Shown piece by piece: positions 54,290 to 64,000 of a stretch of 64,000 nucleotides of DNA. Each line of letters opens with the position of its first letter. The stretch's first letter is position 1. The notes under the pieces are model-generated. The model was not told the origin of the DNA. It saw only the letters and a list, made by a program, of their open reading frames with translations, and did not search any database. This stretch comes from Photobacterium angustum (GTDB lineage: Bacteria > Pseudomonadota > Gammaproteobacteria > Enterobacterales > Vibrionaceae), in assembly GCF_002954615.1 (NCBI RefSeq), contig NZ_MSCJ01000001.1, positions 2,480,001 through 2,544,000 of the forward strand, in the 5' to 3' direction. The position numbers and the translations under genes were made by a program.

Positions 54290-54776
54290 TGCTCTACTAT
54301 GCTTATTATGTGTTAGCACATCGTCTTGGGCATTAAAAAGTGATACTAAACAACCTATTAATATCAGCTCTAATAGCCAAGAACTTGATGTACAAAATAA
54401 CATTGCAACCTTTACTGGTGATGTAAGATTACGTCAGGGCACGATTGATATTCATGCTGATAAAGTTGTTGTAACGCGCCCAAATAGCAATGCCAAAGAG
54501 CAAACGATTATTGCTTATGGTAAGCCTGCCACCTTCCATCAAATTATGGATGATGGTAAGCCTATTGATGGCGAAGCATTAAAAATGCGCTATGACACAA
54601 AAACAGAATTTTTGAAAATGACGGATCACGCAGTCTTGATTCAAGATGGTAGCGAAATCAAAGGTAATGTCATCACTTATAAGATTGATGAACAACGTTT
54701 GGTTGCAAAAAGTGGCGATAAACAACGCGTAACTACCGTCATCCAACCAAATCAATTGAACAATAACAAGAAATAA
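54270..54776 (+). CDS. lptA: Periplasmic LPS bridge protein LptA
   Basis: LptA polymerises into the bridge that carries LPS from LptC to LptD. The 168-residue precursor has a Sec signal (MNRLKTSALLCLLCVSTSSWA) and the OstA-like beta-jellyroll (QPINISSNSQELDVQNNIATF...DVRLRQGTIDIHADKV). The ATG lies within the 3' end of lptC. Confidence 0.95.
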   Translation: MNRLKTSALLCLLCVSTSSWALKSDTKQPINISSNSQELDVQNNIATFTGDVRLRQGTIDIHADKVVVTRPNSNAKEQTIIAYGKPATFHQIMDDGKPIDGEALKMRYDTKTEFLKMTDHAVLIQDGSEIKGNVITYKIDEQRLVAKSGDKQRVTTVIQPNQLNNNKK

Positions 54777-54785
54777 ACAGTATCT

Positions 54786-55511
54786 ATGGCTATTCTAAAA
54801 GCAGAACACCTCGCAAAAAGCTATAACGGACGTAAAGTTGTTTCTGATGTTAGCCTTGAGGTTGAATCTGGAAAAATCGTCGGTCTATTAGGGCCTAACG
54901 GCGCAGGTAAAACGACATCGTTTTACATGATTGTAGGTTTAGTTGCACGAGATGAAGGTGTGATCACCATTGATGGTGACGATATAAGCCTACAACCCAT
55001 GCATAACCGTTCACGTATGGGTATTGGTTATTTACCTCAAGAAGCATCGATTTTCCGCCGCTTAAGCGTTTACGATAACTTGATGGCAGTACTCCAGACG
55101 CGTAAAGAATTAACGAAAGAAGAGCGCCAGGATAAAGCAGAAGATTTATTGGATGAGTTTAACATCCAGCATATCCGTAACAGTCTTGGTCAATCATTAT
55201 CAGGTGGTGAGCGACGCCGTGTTGAAATTGCACGTGCATTAGCCGCAAACCCTAAATTTATTTTACTTGATGAGCCATTTGCTGGTGTTGACCCCATCTC
55301 TGTGATCGACATCAAAAAGATCATTGAACACTTACGTGATCGTGGGCTTGGCGTCTTAATAACAGACCATAATGTAAGGGAAACACTTGATGTCTGTGAG
55401 CATGCGTATATCGTAAGTCAAGGACAGCTAATTGCGAACGGTACACCTGAGCATGTTCTAAACGATGAACATGTTAAGCGCGTTTACTTAGGTGACCAAT
55501 TCCGCTTATAA
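54786..55511 (+). CDS. lptB: LPS export ABC ATPase LptB
   Basis: LptB drives LPS extraction by the LptB2FGC complex. The 241-residue ABC protein (the E. coli length) has Walker A GPNGAGKT (36-43), Q-loop [15 protein letters not shown], signature [15 protein letters not shown] and Walker [14 protein letters not shown]. It starts 9 bp after lptA and precedes rpoN. Confidence 0.97.
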   Translation: MAILKAEHLAKSYNGRKVVSDVSLEVESGKIVGLLGPNGAGKTTSFYMIVGLVARDEGVITIDGDDISLQPMHNRSRMGIGYLPQEASIFRRLSVYDNLMAVLQTRKELTKEERQDKAEDLLDEFNIQHIRNSLGQSLSGGERRRVEIARALAANPKFILLDEPFAGVDPISVIDIKKIIEHLRDRGLGVLITDHNVRETLDVCEHAYIVSQGQLIANGTPEHVLNDEHVKRVYLGDQFRL

Positions 55512-55584
55512 CACATTACATAGGTCTGCTATTGAAGAAAAAGCCACAGTATAAAAATAATAACGACAAGGTATATCTACGTTA

Positions 55585-57054
55585 ATGAAAACTTCTCTCC
55601 AGCTTAAGCTAGGCCAACAACTGGCCATGACGCCGCAGCTACAGCAAGCTATTCGCCTGCTGCAGTTATCTACTTTGGATCTCCAACAGGAAATTCAAGA
55701 AGCCCTAGATGGAAATCCATTGCTAGAGCTGGAAGAAAATGAAGATCTTTCGACAAACGATGATAAAGCTGCGACAGAATCTTCAACAGACGATGCCTCT
55801 GACAATATTGATGATATTGAAAGCTTTGACACCGCCGATGTTATCGATACCAATGAAATGCCAGAAGAACTTCCCGTCGATACGACTTGGGATGATGTTT
55901 ATAGCGCAGGAACAGGCAGTACAGGTATTGCACTTGACGACGATATTCCTGCCTATCAAGGGGAAACCACAGAATCGTTACAAGACTATCTAATGTGGCA
56001 AGTACAGCTAACCCCATTTAGTGAAACGGATCTTGCCATTGCAACGGCTATCATTGATGCCGTTGATGAAAAAGGATATTTATCCTGCTCTGCAGAAGAT
56101 ATTCTCGATAGTTTTGATGATGATGAACTTGAGTTAGATGAAGTTGAAGCGGTATTAAAACGCGTACAACAATTTGACCCTCTCGGTGTCGCTTCTCGCA
56201 ATTTACAAGAATGTTTGTTACTTCAACTGGCGACCTACCCAAAAGATACCCAGTGGCTCACTGAAGCCAAAATGCTGCTGTCTGAACATATTGCTCTTTT
56301 AGGCAATCGTGATTACCGACAGCTCATGCGTGAAACCAAACTAAAAGAAGCTGATTTAAAAGCCGTGATGGCGTTGATCCATTCTCTCGATCCTCGTCCT
56401 GGCAATCGTGTTATTAATTCAGATACCGAATATGTGGTGCCAGATGTCTCTGTATTTAAAGATCACGGTAAATGGGTCGTCACGATCAACCCAGACAGCG
56501 TGCCACGCATTAAAGTTAATGAACAATACGCTGCATTGAGCAAAAACACCCGTAATAGTGCTGATAGCCAGTTTATTCGCACCCATCTGCAAGATGCTAA
56601 ATGGCTGATAAAAAGCTTAGAAAGTCGAAATGAAACATTACTCAAAGTTGCTCGCTGCATTGTCGAACATCAGCAAGACTTCTTTGAATATGGCGAAGAA
56701 GCGATGAAACCTATGGTCTTAAATGATATCGCCCTTGCCGTAGAAATGCATGAATCCACCATATCTCGAGTCACAACGCAAAAATACATGCATACACCTC
56801 GAGGTATTTTTGAATTGAAATACTTCTTCTCAAGTCATGTCAGTACGGATAACGGTGGCGAATGCTCGTCTACTGCAATCCGCGCACTGGTGAAGAAACT
56901 TGTTGCAGCAGAAAACCAAGCGAAGCCATTAAGTGACAGCAAAATTGCGACACTATTGGCCGAACAAGGCATTATGGTAGCAAGGCGAACTATCGCTAAG
57001 TATCGTGAATCCTTAGGTATTCCGCCGTCGAATCAGCGAAAACGTCTAATCTAG
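55585..57054 (+). CDS. rpoN: RNA polymerase sigma-54 factor
   Basis: RpoN directs transcription from -24/-12 promoters, with enhancer-binding activators; in Vibrionaceae this includes flagellar and nitrogen genes. The 489-residue protein has the Gln/Leu-rich region I ([23 protein letters not shown]), an acidic region II (about 50-130), core-binding region, a helix-turn-helix and the RpoN box [15 protein letters not shown] near the C-terminus. Confidence 0.97.
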   Translation: MKTSLQLKLGQQLAMTPQLQQAIRLLQLSTLDLQQEIQEALDGNPLLELEENEDLSTNDDKAATESSTDDASDNIDDIESFDTADVIDTNEMPEELPVDTTWDDVYSAGTGSTGIALDDDIPAYQGETTESLQDYLMWQVQLTPFSETDLAIATAIIDAVDEKGYLSCSAEDILDSFDDDELELDEVEAVLKRVQQFDPLGVASRNLQECLLLQLATYPKDTQWLTEAKMLLSEHIALLGNRDYRQLMRETKLKEADLKAVMALIHSLDPRPGNRVINSDTEYVVPDVSVFKDHGKWVVTINPDSVPRIKVNEQYAALSKNTRNSADSQFIRTHLQDAKWLIKSLESRNETLLKVARCIVEHQQDFFEYGEEAMKPMVLNDIALAVEMHESTISRVTTQKYMHTPRGIFELKYFFSSHVSTDNGGECSSTAIRALVKKLVAAENQAKPLSDSKIATLLAEQGIMVARRTIAKYRESLGIPPSNQRKRLI

Positions 57055-57089
57055 ATTAATAGATCAGATCCAACAAAAGGAAGATGTCT

Positions 57090-57377
57090 ATGCAAATCAA
57101 TATTACAGGGCACCATGTTGATGTAACCGATTCTCTTCGTGAATATGTCACGACCAAGTTTGAAAAACTTGAGCGCTTCTTCGATAAAATAAACAATGTC
57201 CAAGTTATTCTTAATGTTGAAAAGCTCCAACAGATAGCTGAAGCTACGCTACACATTAACTCAGGGGAAATCCACGCAAAAGCGGATTCTGAAAATATGT
57301 ATGCTGCGATTGATGAATTGACTGATAAACTCGTCCGTCAATTAAACAAACACAAAGATAAGCTCAACAGCCACTAA
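57090..57377 (+). CDS. hpf: Ribosome hibernation promoting factor HPF (short form)
   Basis: HPF binds the 30S channel of idle ribosomes and promotes 100S dimers. The 95-residue protein equals the E. coli length and has MQINITGHHVDVTDSLREYV and the C-terminal YAAIDELTDKLVRQLNKHKDKL. ATG 57090 has AAAGGA about 8 nt upstream; ATG 57084 would be too close to it. It sits between rpoN and ptsN. Confidence 0.94.
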   Translation: MQINITGHHVDVTDSLREYVTTKFEKLERFFDKINNVQVILNVEKLQQIAEATLHINSGEIHAKADSENMYAAIDELTDKLVRQLNKHKDKLNSH

Positions 57378-57379
57378 CT

Positions 57380-57829
57380 ATGCAACTTAGTCATGTATTG
57401 AGCCTGGACTGCACTAAAAGTGCAGTCCCTTGCTCCAGCAAAAAGCGCGCGCTAGAACTCATAAGTGAGATAGCTGCCGCTCATCTCGATCAAAACCCAC
57501 AGCCACTATTCGAATGTATGCTCAATCGTGAAAAGATGGGCACTACAGGTATTGGTAATGGTATTGCGATCCCTCATGGCCGTATCAGTAACAGCGATCA
57601 AGCCATTGCCGTACTGGTTCAATGCCAAGAACCGATTGATTTTGACGCGATTGATAATCAGCCTGTTGATCTTCTGTTTGCGCTGTTTGTACCAGAAGAA
57701 CAATGTAAAGAGCATTTAAAAACGCTTGCAAGCATGGCTGAAAAGCTAGGTAACAAGCAAGTATGTAAACAACTGCGTCATGCAACTAGCGATCAAGAGC
57801 TGTATCATATCCTTACCGATGAATCGTGA
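57380..57829 (+). CDS. ptsN: Nitrogen-PTS EIIA component PtsN
   Basis: PtsN is the terminal phosphoacceptor of the nitrogen PTS (PtsP-PtsO-PtsN), which regulates potassium and nitrogen physiology. The 149-residue EIIA fold has the phosphorylated His66 in GNGIAIPHGRI and the LLFALFVPEEQCKEHLKTLA segment. It starts 2 bp after hpf. Confidence 0.95.
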   Translation: MQLSHVLSLDCTKSAVPCSSKKRALELISEIAAAHLDQNPQPLFECMLNREKMGTTGIGNGIAIPHGRISNSDQAIAVLVQCQEPIDFDAIDNQPVDLLFALFVPEEQCKEHLKTLASMAEKLGNKQVCKQLRHATSDQELYHILTDES

Positions 57830-57868
57830 GCTTTTACTCCATATCCCAATTACCGAGGTAAATAAACC

Positions 57869-58720
57869 ATGATGTTAATGGTTGTAAGTGGCCGTTCTGG
57901 TTCAGGAAAATCTGTCGCCTTACGTGTGCTTGAAGATCTCGGCTATTACTGTGTCGATAATCTACCTGTTACTCTACTGCCGCAATTTGTCAAAGACATT
58001 GCCCATACTGAGCAAGATATAGCAGTCAGTATTGATGTACGTAACATGCCTCAACAGCCAGGTGAAATACAGCGTATTCTCAAATCACTTGAGAACGATG
58101 TTGATGTTAACGTTGTTTTTCTCGATGCTGATGATAAAGAGCTAGTTAAACGTTATAGCGAAACTCGTCGCTTACATCCTTTATCTCGGCAAAATATGAC
58201 ACTAGAACAAGCGATTACCTCTGAAAGTGCCATATTAGGTGATTTAAAAGAGCACGCTGATTTAGTTATCGATACAACGAATAAATCCATTCATGATTTA
58301 AGTGAAACCGTTCGTGCTCGCGTATTAGGTCGAGAAGCAAAAGAGCTGATTCTTGTTTTTGAATCATTTGGCTTTAAGCATGGTTTACCTTCAGATGCCG
58401 ATTATGTATTTGATGTTCGCTTTTTACCCAACCCTCATTGGGTCCCTGAACTCAAACCCCAAACAGGGCTTGATCAAGGGGTAAAAGATTTTCTTTCCAG
58501 CCAAAGTGAAGTGAATCAACTTAATTACCAAATTCGTAATTTCATCGAAAGTTGGCTGCCAATGCTTGAAAAAAACAACCGTAGCTATGTCACGGTAGCC
58601 ATTGGTTGTACTGGCGGCCAACATCGTTCTGTCTATATTGCGCAATCTCTTGCTGACTACTTTGAGCATCAAGGTCAACAAGTCCAAGTTCGTCACCGCA
58701 CATTAGAAGAAAAACAATGA
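57869..58720 (+). CDS. rapZ: RNase adapter protein RapZ
   Basis: RapZ binds glucosamine 6-phosphate and guides RNase E to the sRNA GlmZ in E. coli. The 283-residue protein has Walker A GRSGSGKS (8-15), the [18 protein letters not shown] motif, and the C-terminal domain with [27 protein letters not shown] lies 10 nt before ATG 57869. It overlaps ptsO by 4 bp. Confidence 0.95.
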   Translation: MMLMVVSGRSGSGKSVALRVLEDLGYYCVDNLPVTLLPQFVKDIAHTEQDIAVSIDVRNMPQQPGEIQRILKSLENDVDVNVVFLDADDKELVKRYSETRRLHPLSRQNMTLEQAITSESAILGDLKEHADLVIDTTNKSIHDLSETVRARVLGREAKELILVFESFGFKHGLPSDADYVFDVRFLPNPHWVPELKPQTGLDQGVKDFLSSQSEVNQLNYQIRNFIESWLPMLEKNNRSYVTVAIGCTGGQHRSVYIAQSLADYFEHQGQQVQVRHRTLEEKQ

Positions 58721-58989
58721 CTGTCCAACGCGAATTATTTATTAAAAACCGACTCGGCTTACACGCACGCGCGGCAATTAAACTGGTTGAACTAGCACAA
58801 AGCTTTACCGCAGTGATCACCGTGAGTAATGCTGATGTATCAGCTACCGCAGATAGTGTCATGGGGCTTTTAATGCTTGATTCCGCGCAAGGACAAAAAA
58901 TCATGGTAAGTGCTGAAGGTTCAGACGAAGTATCAGCACTTAACGCTATTTCCGCTTTAATTGAAGCCGGATTTGATGAAGAAAATTAA
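58717..58989 (+). CDS. ptsO: Nitrogen-PTS phosphocarrier NPr
   Basis: NPr is the HPr-like carrier that passes phosphate from PtsP to PtsN. The 90-residue protein has the phosphorylated His16 in [14 protein letters not shown] and the regulatory-site-like [14 protein letters not shown]. The ATGA overlap with rapZ indicates coupled translation; it closes the rpoN operon. Confidence 0.95.
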   Translation: MTVQRELFIKNRLGLHARAAIKLVELAQSFTAVITVSNADVSATADSVMGLLMLDSAQGQKIMVSAEGSDEVSALNAISALIEAGFDEEN

Positions 58990-59278
58990 ACATTACGTTT
59001 AAGACTCAATGCCACTCACTTTTCAATTACACTTTAAATAATTTTCTCATGTGTAATTGACAACTAAATCTGAAATTCTGCTTTAATTATCGCTATTATT
59101 AATAACTCTGTAGGCAACTGGTGATAACTTTCCGTTAAATAACCTAGTAATTGTGTATGTGATATATGTGAGAAGGATAAATCTACTCATTATACGTAAA
59201 ACATGTGAGACAAAAGCTAGGTGATTACGTTAAAATTCAGCTTATTGCGCCATCAAAATATAAGTGGGCCTAATACCT

Positions 59279-60640
59279 ATGGCGGATGTATTAGAACAAG
59301 ATCAAACCCATCAACGACTCCAAGAAGTTAATACTGCATTAGAAAATGGCATGTTTGTCCATGTTCGCCGACTCCTTCAAGAAATGGAGCCGGAAGATAT
59401 TGCACATCTGTTGGAAGCCTCTCCTCCGAAAGAACGTCAAGTACTATGGCAACTGACCGATCCTGAAGAGCAAGGTGAAATCCTTGATGAACTATCTGAA
59501 GATGTAAAAGATGGTATCGTCTCGCAAATGGAGCCAGAGAAACTGGCTGCTGTGACCGAGGGGATGGAAAGCGATGATGTCGCTTATGTACTGCGTAGTC
59601 TTCCTGATGAACGTTATCAAGAAGTACTGGCGCAAATGGATAGCACTGACCGTCATCGTATCGAGAAAGCGCTCGCGTACCCTGAAGATACTGCTGGCGG
59701 TATGATGAGTACCGACTTCATCACTATTCGTGGTGATGTTACTGCAGATGTTGTCTTACGTTATTTACGTATGCGAGGCGAGTTACCTGAAGCGACAGAT
59801 GCTTTATATGTCGTTGATAGCAACGAAACCTTAATAGGTCATTTATCTCTTGCAGCACTAATTACGACACAGCCTGATATTGAAATCAAAGATGTGATGG
59901 AAGATGCAGATGAAGCCATTCCTGTCGATATGCCTGACAGTGAAATCGCCAATTTGTTTGAACGTCGTAACTGGGTTTCAGCGCCTGTTGTCGATCAAAA
60001 TAATCTATTACTTGGTCGTATTACTATCGATGACGTGGTCGATCTTATTCGTGAAGAAGCCGAACACTCAATGATGAGTATGGCGGGTATGGATGATGAT
60101 GAAGATACCTTTGCGCCAGTTTTAAAATCAGCCAAAAGTCGTAGCATCTGGCTCGGTGTTAACGTTTTAACAGCATTAGCGGCAGCATCTGTTTCCAACA
60201 TGTTTGAAAACACTTTACAACAGATGGCTACTGTTGCTGTATTGATGACTATCGTTCCCTCAATGGGCGGTGTCGCAGGTAACCAAACTGTTGCTCTGGT
60301 TATTCGTGGTTTAGCCGTTGGTCACATCGGTGATACCAACACCCGCTGGCTACTAAGTAAAGAGGCACGTGTTGGTTTAATTAATGGCTTTGTTTGGGCG
60401 TTAATTATCGGTGCGGTTGTCGTTGTTTGGAAAGGCAGCTTTATGCTGGGAGCAATAATGGCCGGCGCAATGCTCGCAAACTTATTTGTTGCCGGTGTTG
60501 CTGGTGTACTGATCCCTATTGGATTGAAAAAACTCAAGATCGATCCAGCATTAGCTGGCGGTATGGCATTAACGACGTGTACTGATATTGTCGGTTTAAT
60601 GGTATTCCTTGGTCTTGCGACTATCTTCATTACCCCCTAA
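59279..60640 (+). CDS. mgtE: Magnesium transporter MgtE
   Basis: MgtE is a Mg2+-gated channel/transporter. The 453-residue protein has the cytosolic N domain (superhelical, about 1-125), two CBS domains (about 130-255), a connecting helix and five membrane helices, including the pore segments VPSMGGVAGNQTVALVIRG and ALAGGMALTTCTDIVG. ATG 59279 was chosen over GTG 59264 by homology. I did not find an M-box riboswitch upstream. Confidence 0.94.
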   Translation: MADVLEQDQTHQRLQEVNTALENGMFVHVRRLLQEMEPEDIAHLLEASPPKERQVLWQLTDPEEQGEILDELSEDVKDGIVSQMEPEKLAAVTEGMESDDVAYVLRSLPDERYQEVLAQMDSTDRHRIEKALAYPEDTAGGMMSTDFITIRGDVTADVVLRYLRMRGELPEATDALYVVDSNETLIGHLSLAALITTQPDIEIKDVMEDADEAIPVDMPDSEIANLFERRNWVSAPVVDQNNLLLGRITIDDVVDLIREEAEHSMMSMAGMDDDEDTFAPVLKSAKSRSIWLGVNVLTALAAASVSNMFENTLQQMATVAVLMTIVPSMGGVAGNQTVALVIRGLAVGHIGDTNTRWLLSKEARVGLINGFVWALIIGAVVVVWKGSFMLGAIMAGAMLANLFVAGVAGVLIPIGLKKLKIDPALAGGMALTTCTDIVGLMVFLGLATIFITP

Positions 60641-60673
60641 AAACAGCTCTTTCCTGTAATATGAATAAATAAA

Positions 60674-60704
60674 AAAAGCCCGAATCATGTTGATTCGGGC
60701 TTTT
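60674..60704. terminator. Bidirectional terminator between mgtE and pmbA
   Basis: AAAAGCCCGAATCA (60674-60687) pairs perfectly with TGATTCGGGCTTTT (60691-60704) around a TGT loop, with T-runs for both convergent genes. Confidence 0.93.
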
Positions 60705-60727
60705 CGTTTTAATCAATTTAGCAAAAA

Positions 60728-62071
60728 TTACTCACCAGCAATCTTCATTGAATCTAATAACATCGAGCCAGTTAAGATCTGACTGCGAGTTTCAGTATCA
60801 TTACCAATAGCAACGATATTCTGCATCATATCTTTTAAATTACCCGCAATCGTAATTTCAGACACTGGATATTGAATTTGACCATTCTCAACCCAGAATC
60901 CCGCGGCACCACGCGAGTAATCACCCGTTACGATATTCACGCCTTGACCCATTAGCTCTGTGACCAATAAACCTCGATCCATCTTCTTCAGCATTTGCTC
61001 AAAAGACTCACCGGTCGATTTCACCATCCAGTTATGAATACCACCCGCATGACCTGTTGGTTGCATATTCATTTTACGGGCAGCGTAGCTGGTCAATAAG
61101 TAAGTTTGTAGCACACCGTCGGTAATGATTTCACGGTCATAAGTGGCTAAACCTTCGCTATCAAACGGGGTACTCGCCATACCACGTAAAATATGTGGAC
61201 GCTCGCTAATACCTAACCACTCAGGGAAAATTTGCTCACCTAACTTATCAACCAAGAAAGAAGATTTACGGTACAGATTAGCACCACTGATCCCCATCAC
61301 TAAGTGACCAAACAAGCCTGTGGCAATATCAGCAGCAAACATTACAGGTGCTTCACGGGTCGTCAGTTTCTGCGCATCAACACGTCCCACAGTACGCTCG
61401 GCTGCATGGCGACCAACACGCTCTGGTGTCCACATCTCAGAGGCTAAACGTGAAGTGGTGTAGCTGTAATCTCGCTCCATCTCACCATTTTTACCTTCAG
61501 CTATCACACAACAACTGATGCTGTGACGACTTGAGGCATAACTTGCCAACATGCCGTGGCTGTTTCCATAAACACGGACACCGTAATGGCTATCATAGCT
61601 TGCGCCATCACTTTGTTTAATTCGAGGATCATAAGCTAATGCGGCTTCTTCTGCAGCAATAGCAATCGCGGCTGCGCGATCGGGTTCTGGCTCATCTGGG
61701 TGGAATAAATCCAAATCAGGAATATCACGTGCCATTAACTCTTTCGGTCCAGGCCCTGCAAAAGGATCTTCCGAAGTGTAATTAGCAATATCAAGTGCGG
61801 CTGCTACTGTCTGAGCAATTGCTGATTCACTTAAATCAGAAGTTGATGCGCTGCCTTTGCGATTTCCGCGATAAACAGTGATCCCTAATGCGCCATCACT
61901 ATTAAATTCAACATTCTCAACATCACACATACGTGTAGAGACACTGATCCCTGTTGTTTTGTTAATGGCTACTTCGGCGGCATCCGCTTGTTTACCAGCG
62001 ACTTCCAGTGCTTTCGCAACCGCAGCTTCCAGTTCAACACGCTGCTGGGCTACCTGTTCTCTTACGTCCAT
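60728..62071 (-). CDS. pmbA: TldE/PmbA subunit of the TldD-TldE metalloprotease
   Basis: PmbA (TldE) pairs with TldD in a protease that processes unfolded peptides such as microcin B17 and the antitoxin CcdA. The 447-residue protein (E. coli 450) has the family segments [24 protein letters not shown], the FAGPGPKE motif and the C-terminal [15 protein letters not shown]. It lacks the HExxxH zinc motif, as expected for TldE. Its partner gene tldD lies 0.7 kb away, beyond darP. Confidence 0.95.
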   Translation of the reverse strand: MDVREQVAQQRVELEAAVAKALEVAGKQADAAEVAINKTTGISVSTRMCDVENVEFNSDGALGITVYRGNRKGSASTSDLSESAIAQTVAAALDIANYTSEDPFAGPGPKELMARDIPDLDLFHPDEPEPDRAAAIAIAAEEAALAYDPRIKQSDGASYDSHYGVRVYGNSHGMLASYASSRHSISCCVIAEGKNGEMERDYSYTTSRLASEMWTPERVGRHAAERTVGRVDAQKLTTREAPVMFAADIATGLFGHLVMGISGANLYRKSSFLVDKLGEQIFPEWLGISERPHILRGMASTPFDSEGLATYDREIITDGVLQTYLLTSYAARKMNMQPTGHAGGIHNWMVKSTGESFEQMLKKMDRGLLVTELMGQGVNIVTGDYSRGAAGFWVENGQIQYPVSEITIAGNLKDMMQNIVAIGNDTETRSQILTGSMLLDSMKIAGE

Positions 62072-62184
62072 ACAATCACTTAAGGTTAGAGTTTTGCTTA
62101 TTGGTTATAGAATAATGTAATTTACGCCCAAAATCGTTATTAAACTGATAAAATAGAGCTATTGATAGTGTTAGTGAGCCCATT

Positions 62185-62709
62185 ATGAGCCGTAAAAACA
62201 AGAAAGCCCCTTGGGATGAAGAAGAAGAAATCATCTGGGTAAGTAAATCCGAGATGAAACGCGACATGGATGCGCTACAAAAAATTGGTGAGGAGTTAGT
62301 TGAATTAACACCTAATGCACTTGCTAAGATGCCTCTTGATGACGAAATGATGGATGCAATTAAAGACGCTCAGCGCTTTAATAAAGAAGCACGTCGCCGT
62401 CAACTTCAATATATCGGTAAGCAAATGCGCTTTATCGACATTGAACCAATCCAAGCGGCATTAGATAAATTACGTAATAAGCACTCTCAGCATACCGTTG
62501 CGCTGAAAAAGCTTGAGCTAAAGCGTGATAAGTTAATCGAAAATGGCGATAGCATGATCAATGCTATCTTAGTCGATCACCCAGATGCTGATCGCCAACA
62601 TTTACGCCAGCTTGTTCGCCAAGCAACAAAAGAAAAATCACAAGAGAAGCCAGGTAAGGCTTACCGTGAAATTTTCCAATATTTAAAATCTTTATATCTA
62701 GAAGACTAA
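62185..62709 (+). CDS. darP: Ribosome biogenesis factor DarP (YjgA, DUF615)
   Basis: DarP associates with late 50S precursors and aids 23S rRNA peptidyl-transferase-centre maturation in E. coli. The 174-residue protein has an acidic/basic N-terminus ([21 protein letters not shown]), the conserved [19 protein letters not shown] and [13 protein letters not shown], and is mostly helical. It is divergent from pmbA across 113 bp. Confidence 0.94.
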   Translation: MSRKNKKAPWDEEEEIIWVSKSEMKRDMDALQKIGEELVELTPNALAKMPLDDEMMDAIKDAQRFNKEARRRQLQYIGKQMRFIDIEPIQAALDKLRNKHSQHTVALKKLELKRDKLIENGDSMINAILVDHPDADRQHLRQLVRQATKEKSQEKPGKAYREIFQYLKSLYLED

Positions 62710-62744
62710 GTGATCACTCACATTTTCTAGCACTGATAAAGTAA

Positions 62745-62779
62745 AAAAAGCCAGCAAGGTTTATCCCTGCTGGCTTTTT
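62745..62779. terminator. Bidirectional terminator between darP and tldD
   Basis: AAAAAGCCAGCA (62745-62756) pairs perfectly with TGCTGGCTTTTT (62768-62779), with T-runs on both sides, serving convergent darP and tldD. Confidence 0.92.
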
Positions 62780-62806
62780 CTTTATCAAATAGACGTGCGA
62801 GAAGAT

Positions 62807-64000
62807 TTACTCAGTACCGCCTACTGTCATTGAATCAATTTTCAGGGTTGGCTGACCAACACCAACAGGTACGCTTTGTCCCGCTTTACCACACACACCC
62901 ACACCACGGTCGATATCTAAGTCATTACCAACCATAGAAACTTGCTGCATCGCTTCAATACCGCTACCAATTAAAGTCGCACCTTTAATTGGACGAGTGA
63001 TCTTACCATTTTCAATTAAGTAAGCTTCTGATGCAGAGAATACAAATTTACCCGATGTGATATCGACCTGACCACCACCGAAGTTAGGGGCGTAGATACC
63101 CTTCTTCACGCTGGAAATAATTTCTTCCGGTGTATGCTCACCAGGCAGCATGTAAGTGTTTGTCATGCGAGGCATAGGTAAATGCGCATATGACTCACGA
63201 CGACCATTACCGGTAGGCGCTACGCCCATTAGACGTGCGTTAAGCTTATCTTGCATGTAGCCTTTTAACTTACCGCCTTCCACCAGCACATTGTATTGCG
63301 ATGGTGTGCCCTCATCATCAATGTTAATAGAGCCTCGACGATCAACCAGTGTACCGTCATCAACAATGGTACATAACGGTGATGTGACTTGCTCACCGAG
63401 TTGACCGGAGAACATCGATGAACCTTTACGGTTAAAGTCACCTTCAAGTCCATGACCAACAGCTTCGTGTAATAATACGCCAGGCCAACCTGCTCCCAAA
63501 ACCACAGGCATAGTACCTGCAGGGGCTGCCTCTGCTTCTAGGTTAATCAATGCTTGGCGGATAGCTTCATCAGCAAAATACAATGCTTGGCTTTTACCAT
63601 CGGTTTCAGTTAAGAACATTTCATAGCCGTAACGACCACCGCCACCCGCACTACCACGCTCACGTTTGTCGCCTTTTTCAACCAGAACACTGATAGATAA
63701 ACGAACAAGCGGGCGAATGTCTGCCGCATAAGTGCCATCAAGCGCGGCAACTAACACCTCTTCATAGACACCATTGATGCTAACAGACACTTCAGTGACT
63801 AATGGCTCTTTAGTCCGAATATAACGGTCAATCTCTTCCAATAATGCAATTTTTTGAAATTTATCAAGACTGCCTAATGGATTAATAGGGGCATAAATAC
63901 CCGATGGTGTTAGTGGGCTGAAAGTTTGTACTTTGCCACTTCCCCCTTGGCGCACAATACCACGTGCCGCTTTGGCACTTTGCGTTAATGCCAATGGGTT
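62807..64000 (-). CDS. tldD: Metalloprotease TldD, N-terminus beyond the window
   Basis: TldD is the zinc-bearing subunit of the TldD-TldE protease. The visible 398 codons correspond to about residue 84 to the end of the 481-residue E. coli protein; the 5' part is cut off by the window edge and the frame stays open to position 64000. The zinc site [13 protein letters not shown], the [24 protein letters not shown] stretch and the [20 protein letters not shown] end are present. Any internal start such as the TTG at 63994 is not the true start. Confidence 0.96.
   Translation of the reverse strand, partial: NPLALTQSAKAARGIVRQGGSGKVQTFSPLTPSGIYAPINPLGSLDKFQKIALLEEIDRYIRTKEPLVTEVSVSINGVYEEVLVAALDGTYAADIRPLVRLSISVLVEKGDKRERGSAGGGGRYGYEMFLTETDGKSQALYFADEAIRQALINLEAEAAPAGTMPVVLGAGWPGVLLHEAVGHGLEGDFNRKGSSMFSGQLGEQVTSPLCTIVDDGTLVDRRGSINIDDEGTPSQYNVLVEGGKLKGYMQDKLNARLMGVAPTGNGRRESYAHLPMPRMTNTYMLPGEHTPEEIISSVKKGIYAPNFGGGQVDITSGKFVFSASEAYLIENGKITRPIKGATLIGSGIEAMQQVSMVGNDLDIDRGVGVCGKAGQSVPVGVGQPTLKIDSMTVGGTE

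Noticed and set aside
59150..59278. Possible M-box magnesium riboswitch upstream of mgtE (a CTAGGTGA stretch)
   Set aside because: Only a short TAGGTGA resemblance is present; the other conserved M-box segments and paired regions are not visible.

Overview
The window is a dense, roughly 40-42% GC stretch of a gammaproteobacterial chromosome. Gene content and order (type IV pilus locus pilABCD-coaE next to nadC; secA-dciA-lpxC-dcw cluster; rnpB-rsmI-lpoA-yraN-diaA-dolP; rplM-rpsI-petABC-sspAB; degQ-degS; mla-ibaG-murA; lpt-rpoN-ptsN-rapZ-ptsO; mgtE; tldD/pmbA/darP) are those of the large chromosome of Vibrionaceae. Photobacterium or a close relative is my best guess, but the species cannot be fixed from sequence alone. 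I see no insertion sequence, prophage, CRISPR array or tRNA. The region is core chromosome, not an accessory island.

Layout. 1-2618 (minus): 5' part of aceE, its repressor gene pdhR with PdhR-type operators upstream, and ampD. 2869-9022 (plus): nadC, then pilin gene pilA and assembly genes pilB, pilC and pilD, then coaE. 9087-10465 (plus): zapD, yacG, mutT. 10574-13309 (minus): secA, divergent from dciA (plus). 14269-31638 (minus): the division and cell wall cluster, transcribed mraZ-rsmH-ftsL-ftsI-murE-murF-mraY-murD-ftsW-murG-murC, then a terminator and a new promoter, then ftsQ-ftsA-ftsZ and lpxC. 31903-32293 (minus): rnpB, the RNase P RNA. 32441-36620: rsmI (minus) divergent from lpoA-yraN-diaA-dolP (plus). 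36685-41717 (minus): rplM-rpsI, the cytochrome bc1 operon petABC, then sspA-sspB. 42000-46437: zapE (minus), zapG, degQ, degS (plus). 46525-51196 (minus): mlaFEDCB-ibaG-murA. 51718-58989 (plus): yrbG, kdsD, lptC, lptA, lptB, rpoN, hpf, ptsN, rapZ, ptsO. 59279-64000: mgtE (plus), pmbA (minus), darP (plus) and a 5'-truncated tldD (minus).

The genes cover envelope biogenesis from end to end: peptidoglycan precursors (murA, murC-G, mraY), septal synthesis (ftsI/W/L/Q/A/Z, lpoA, zapD, zapE, zapG), lipid A (lpxC), Kdo (kdsD), LPS export (lptABC), phospholipid trafficking (mla), envelope proteolysis (degQ, degS) and lipoprotein dolP. Central functions (pyruvate dehydrogenase, Sec translocation, bc1 complex, ribosomal proteins, sigma-54, nitrogen PTS) are interleaved.

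Most of the window is ordinary core genome and I did not find a clearly new system. The best leads are: loss of kdsC from the kdsD-lptC interval, with a short in-frame tail resembling the KdsC C-terminus still touching the lptC start codon; a terminator plus promoter that cuts the dcw cluster between murC and ftsQ; a second PdhR operator embedded in a 13-bp inverted repeat; a triple MraZ box directly downstream of a good promoter; a small ORF in the secA leader with a loosely arrest-like motif; and a strong terminator only about 30 nt in front of sspA.
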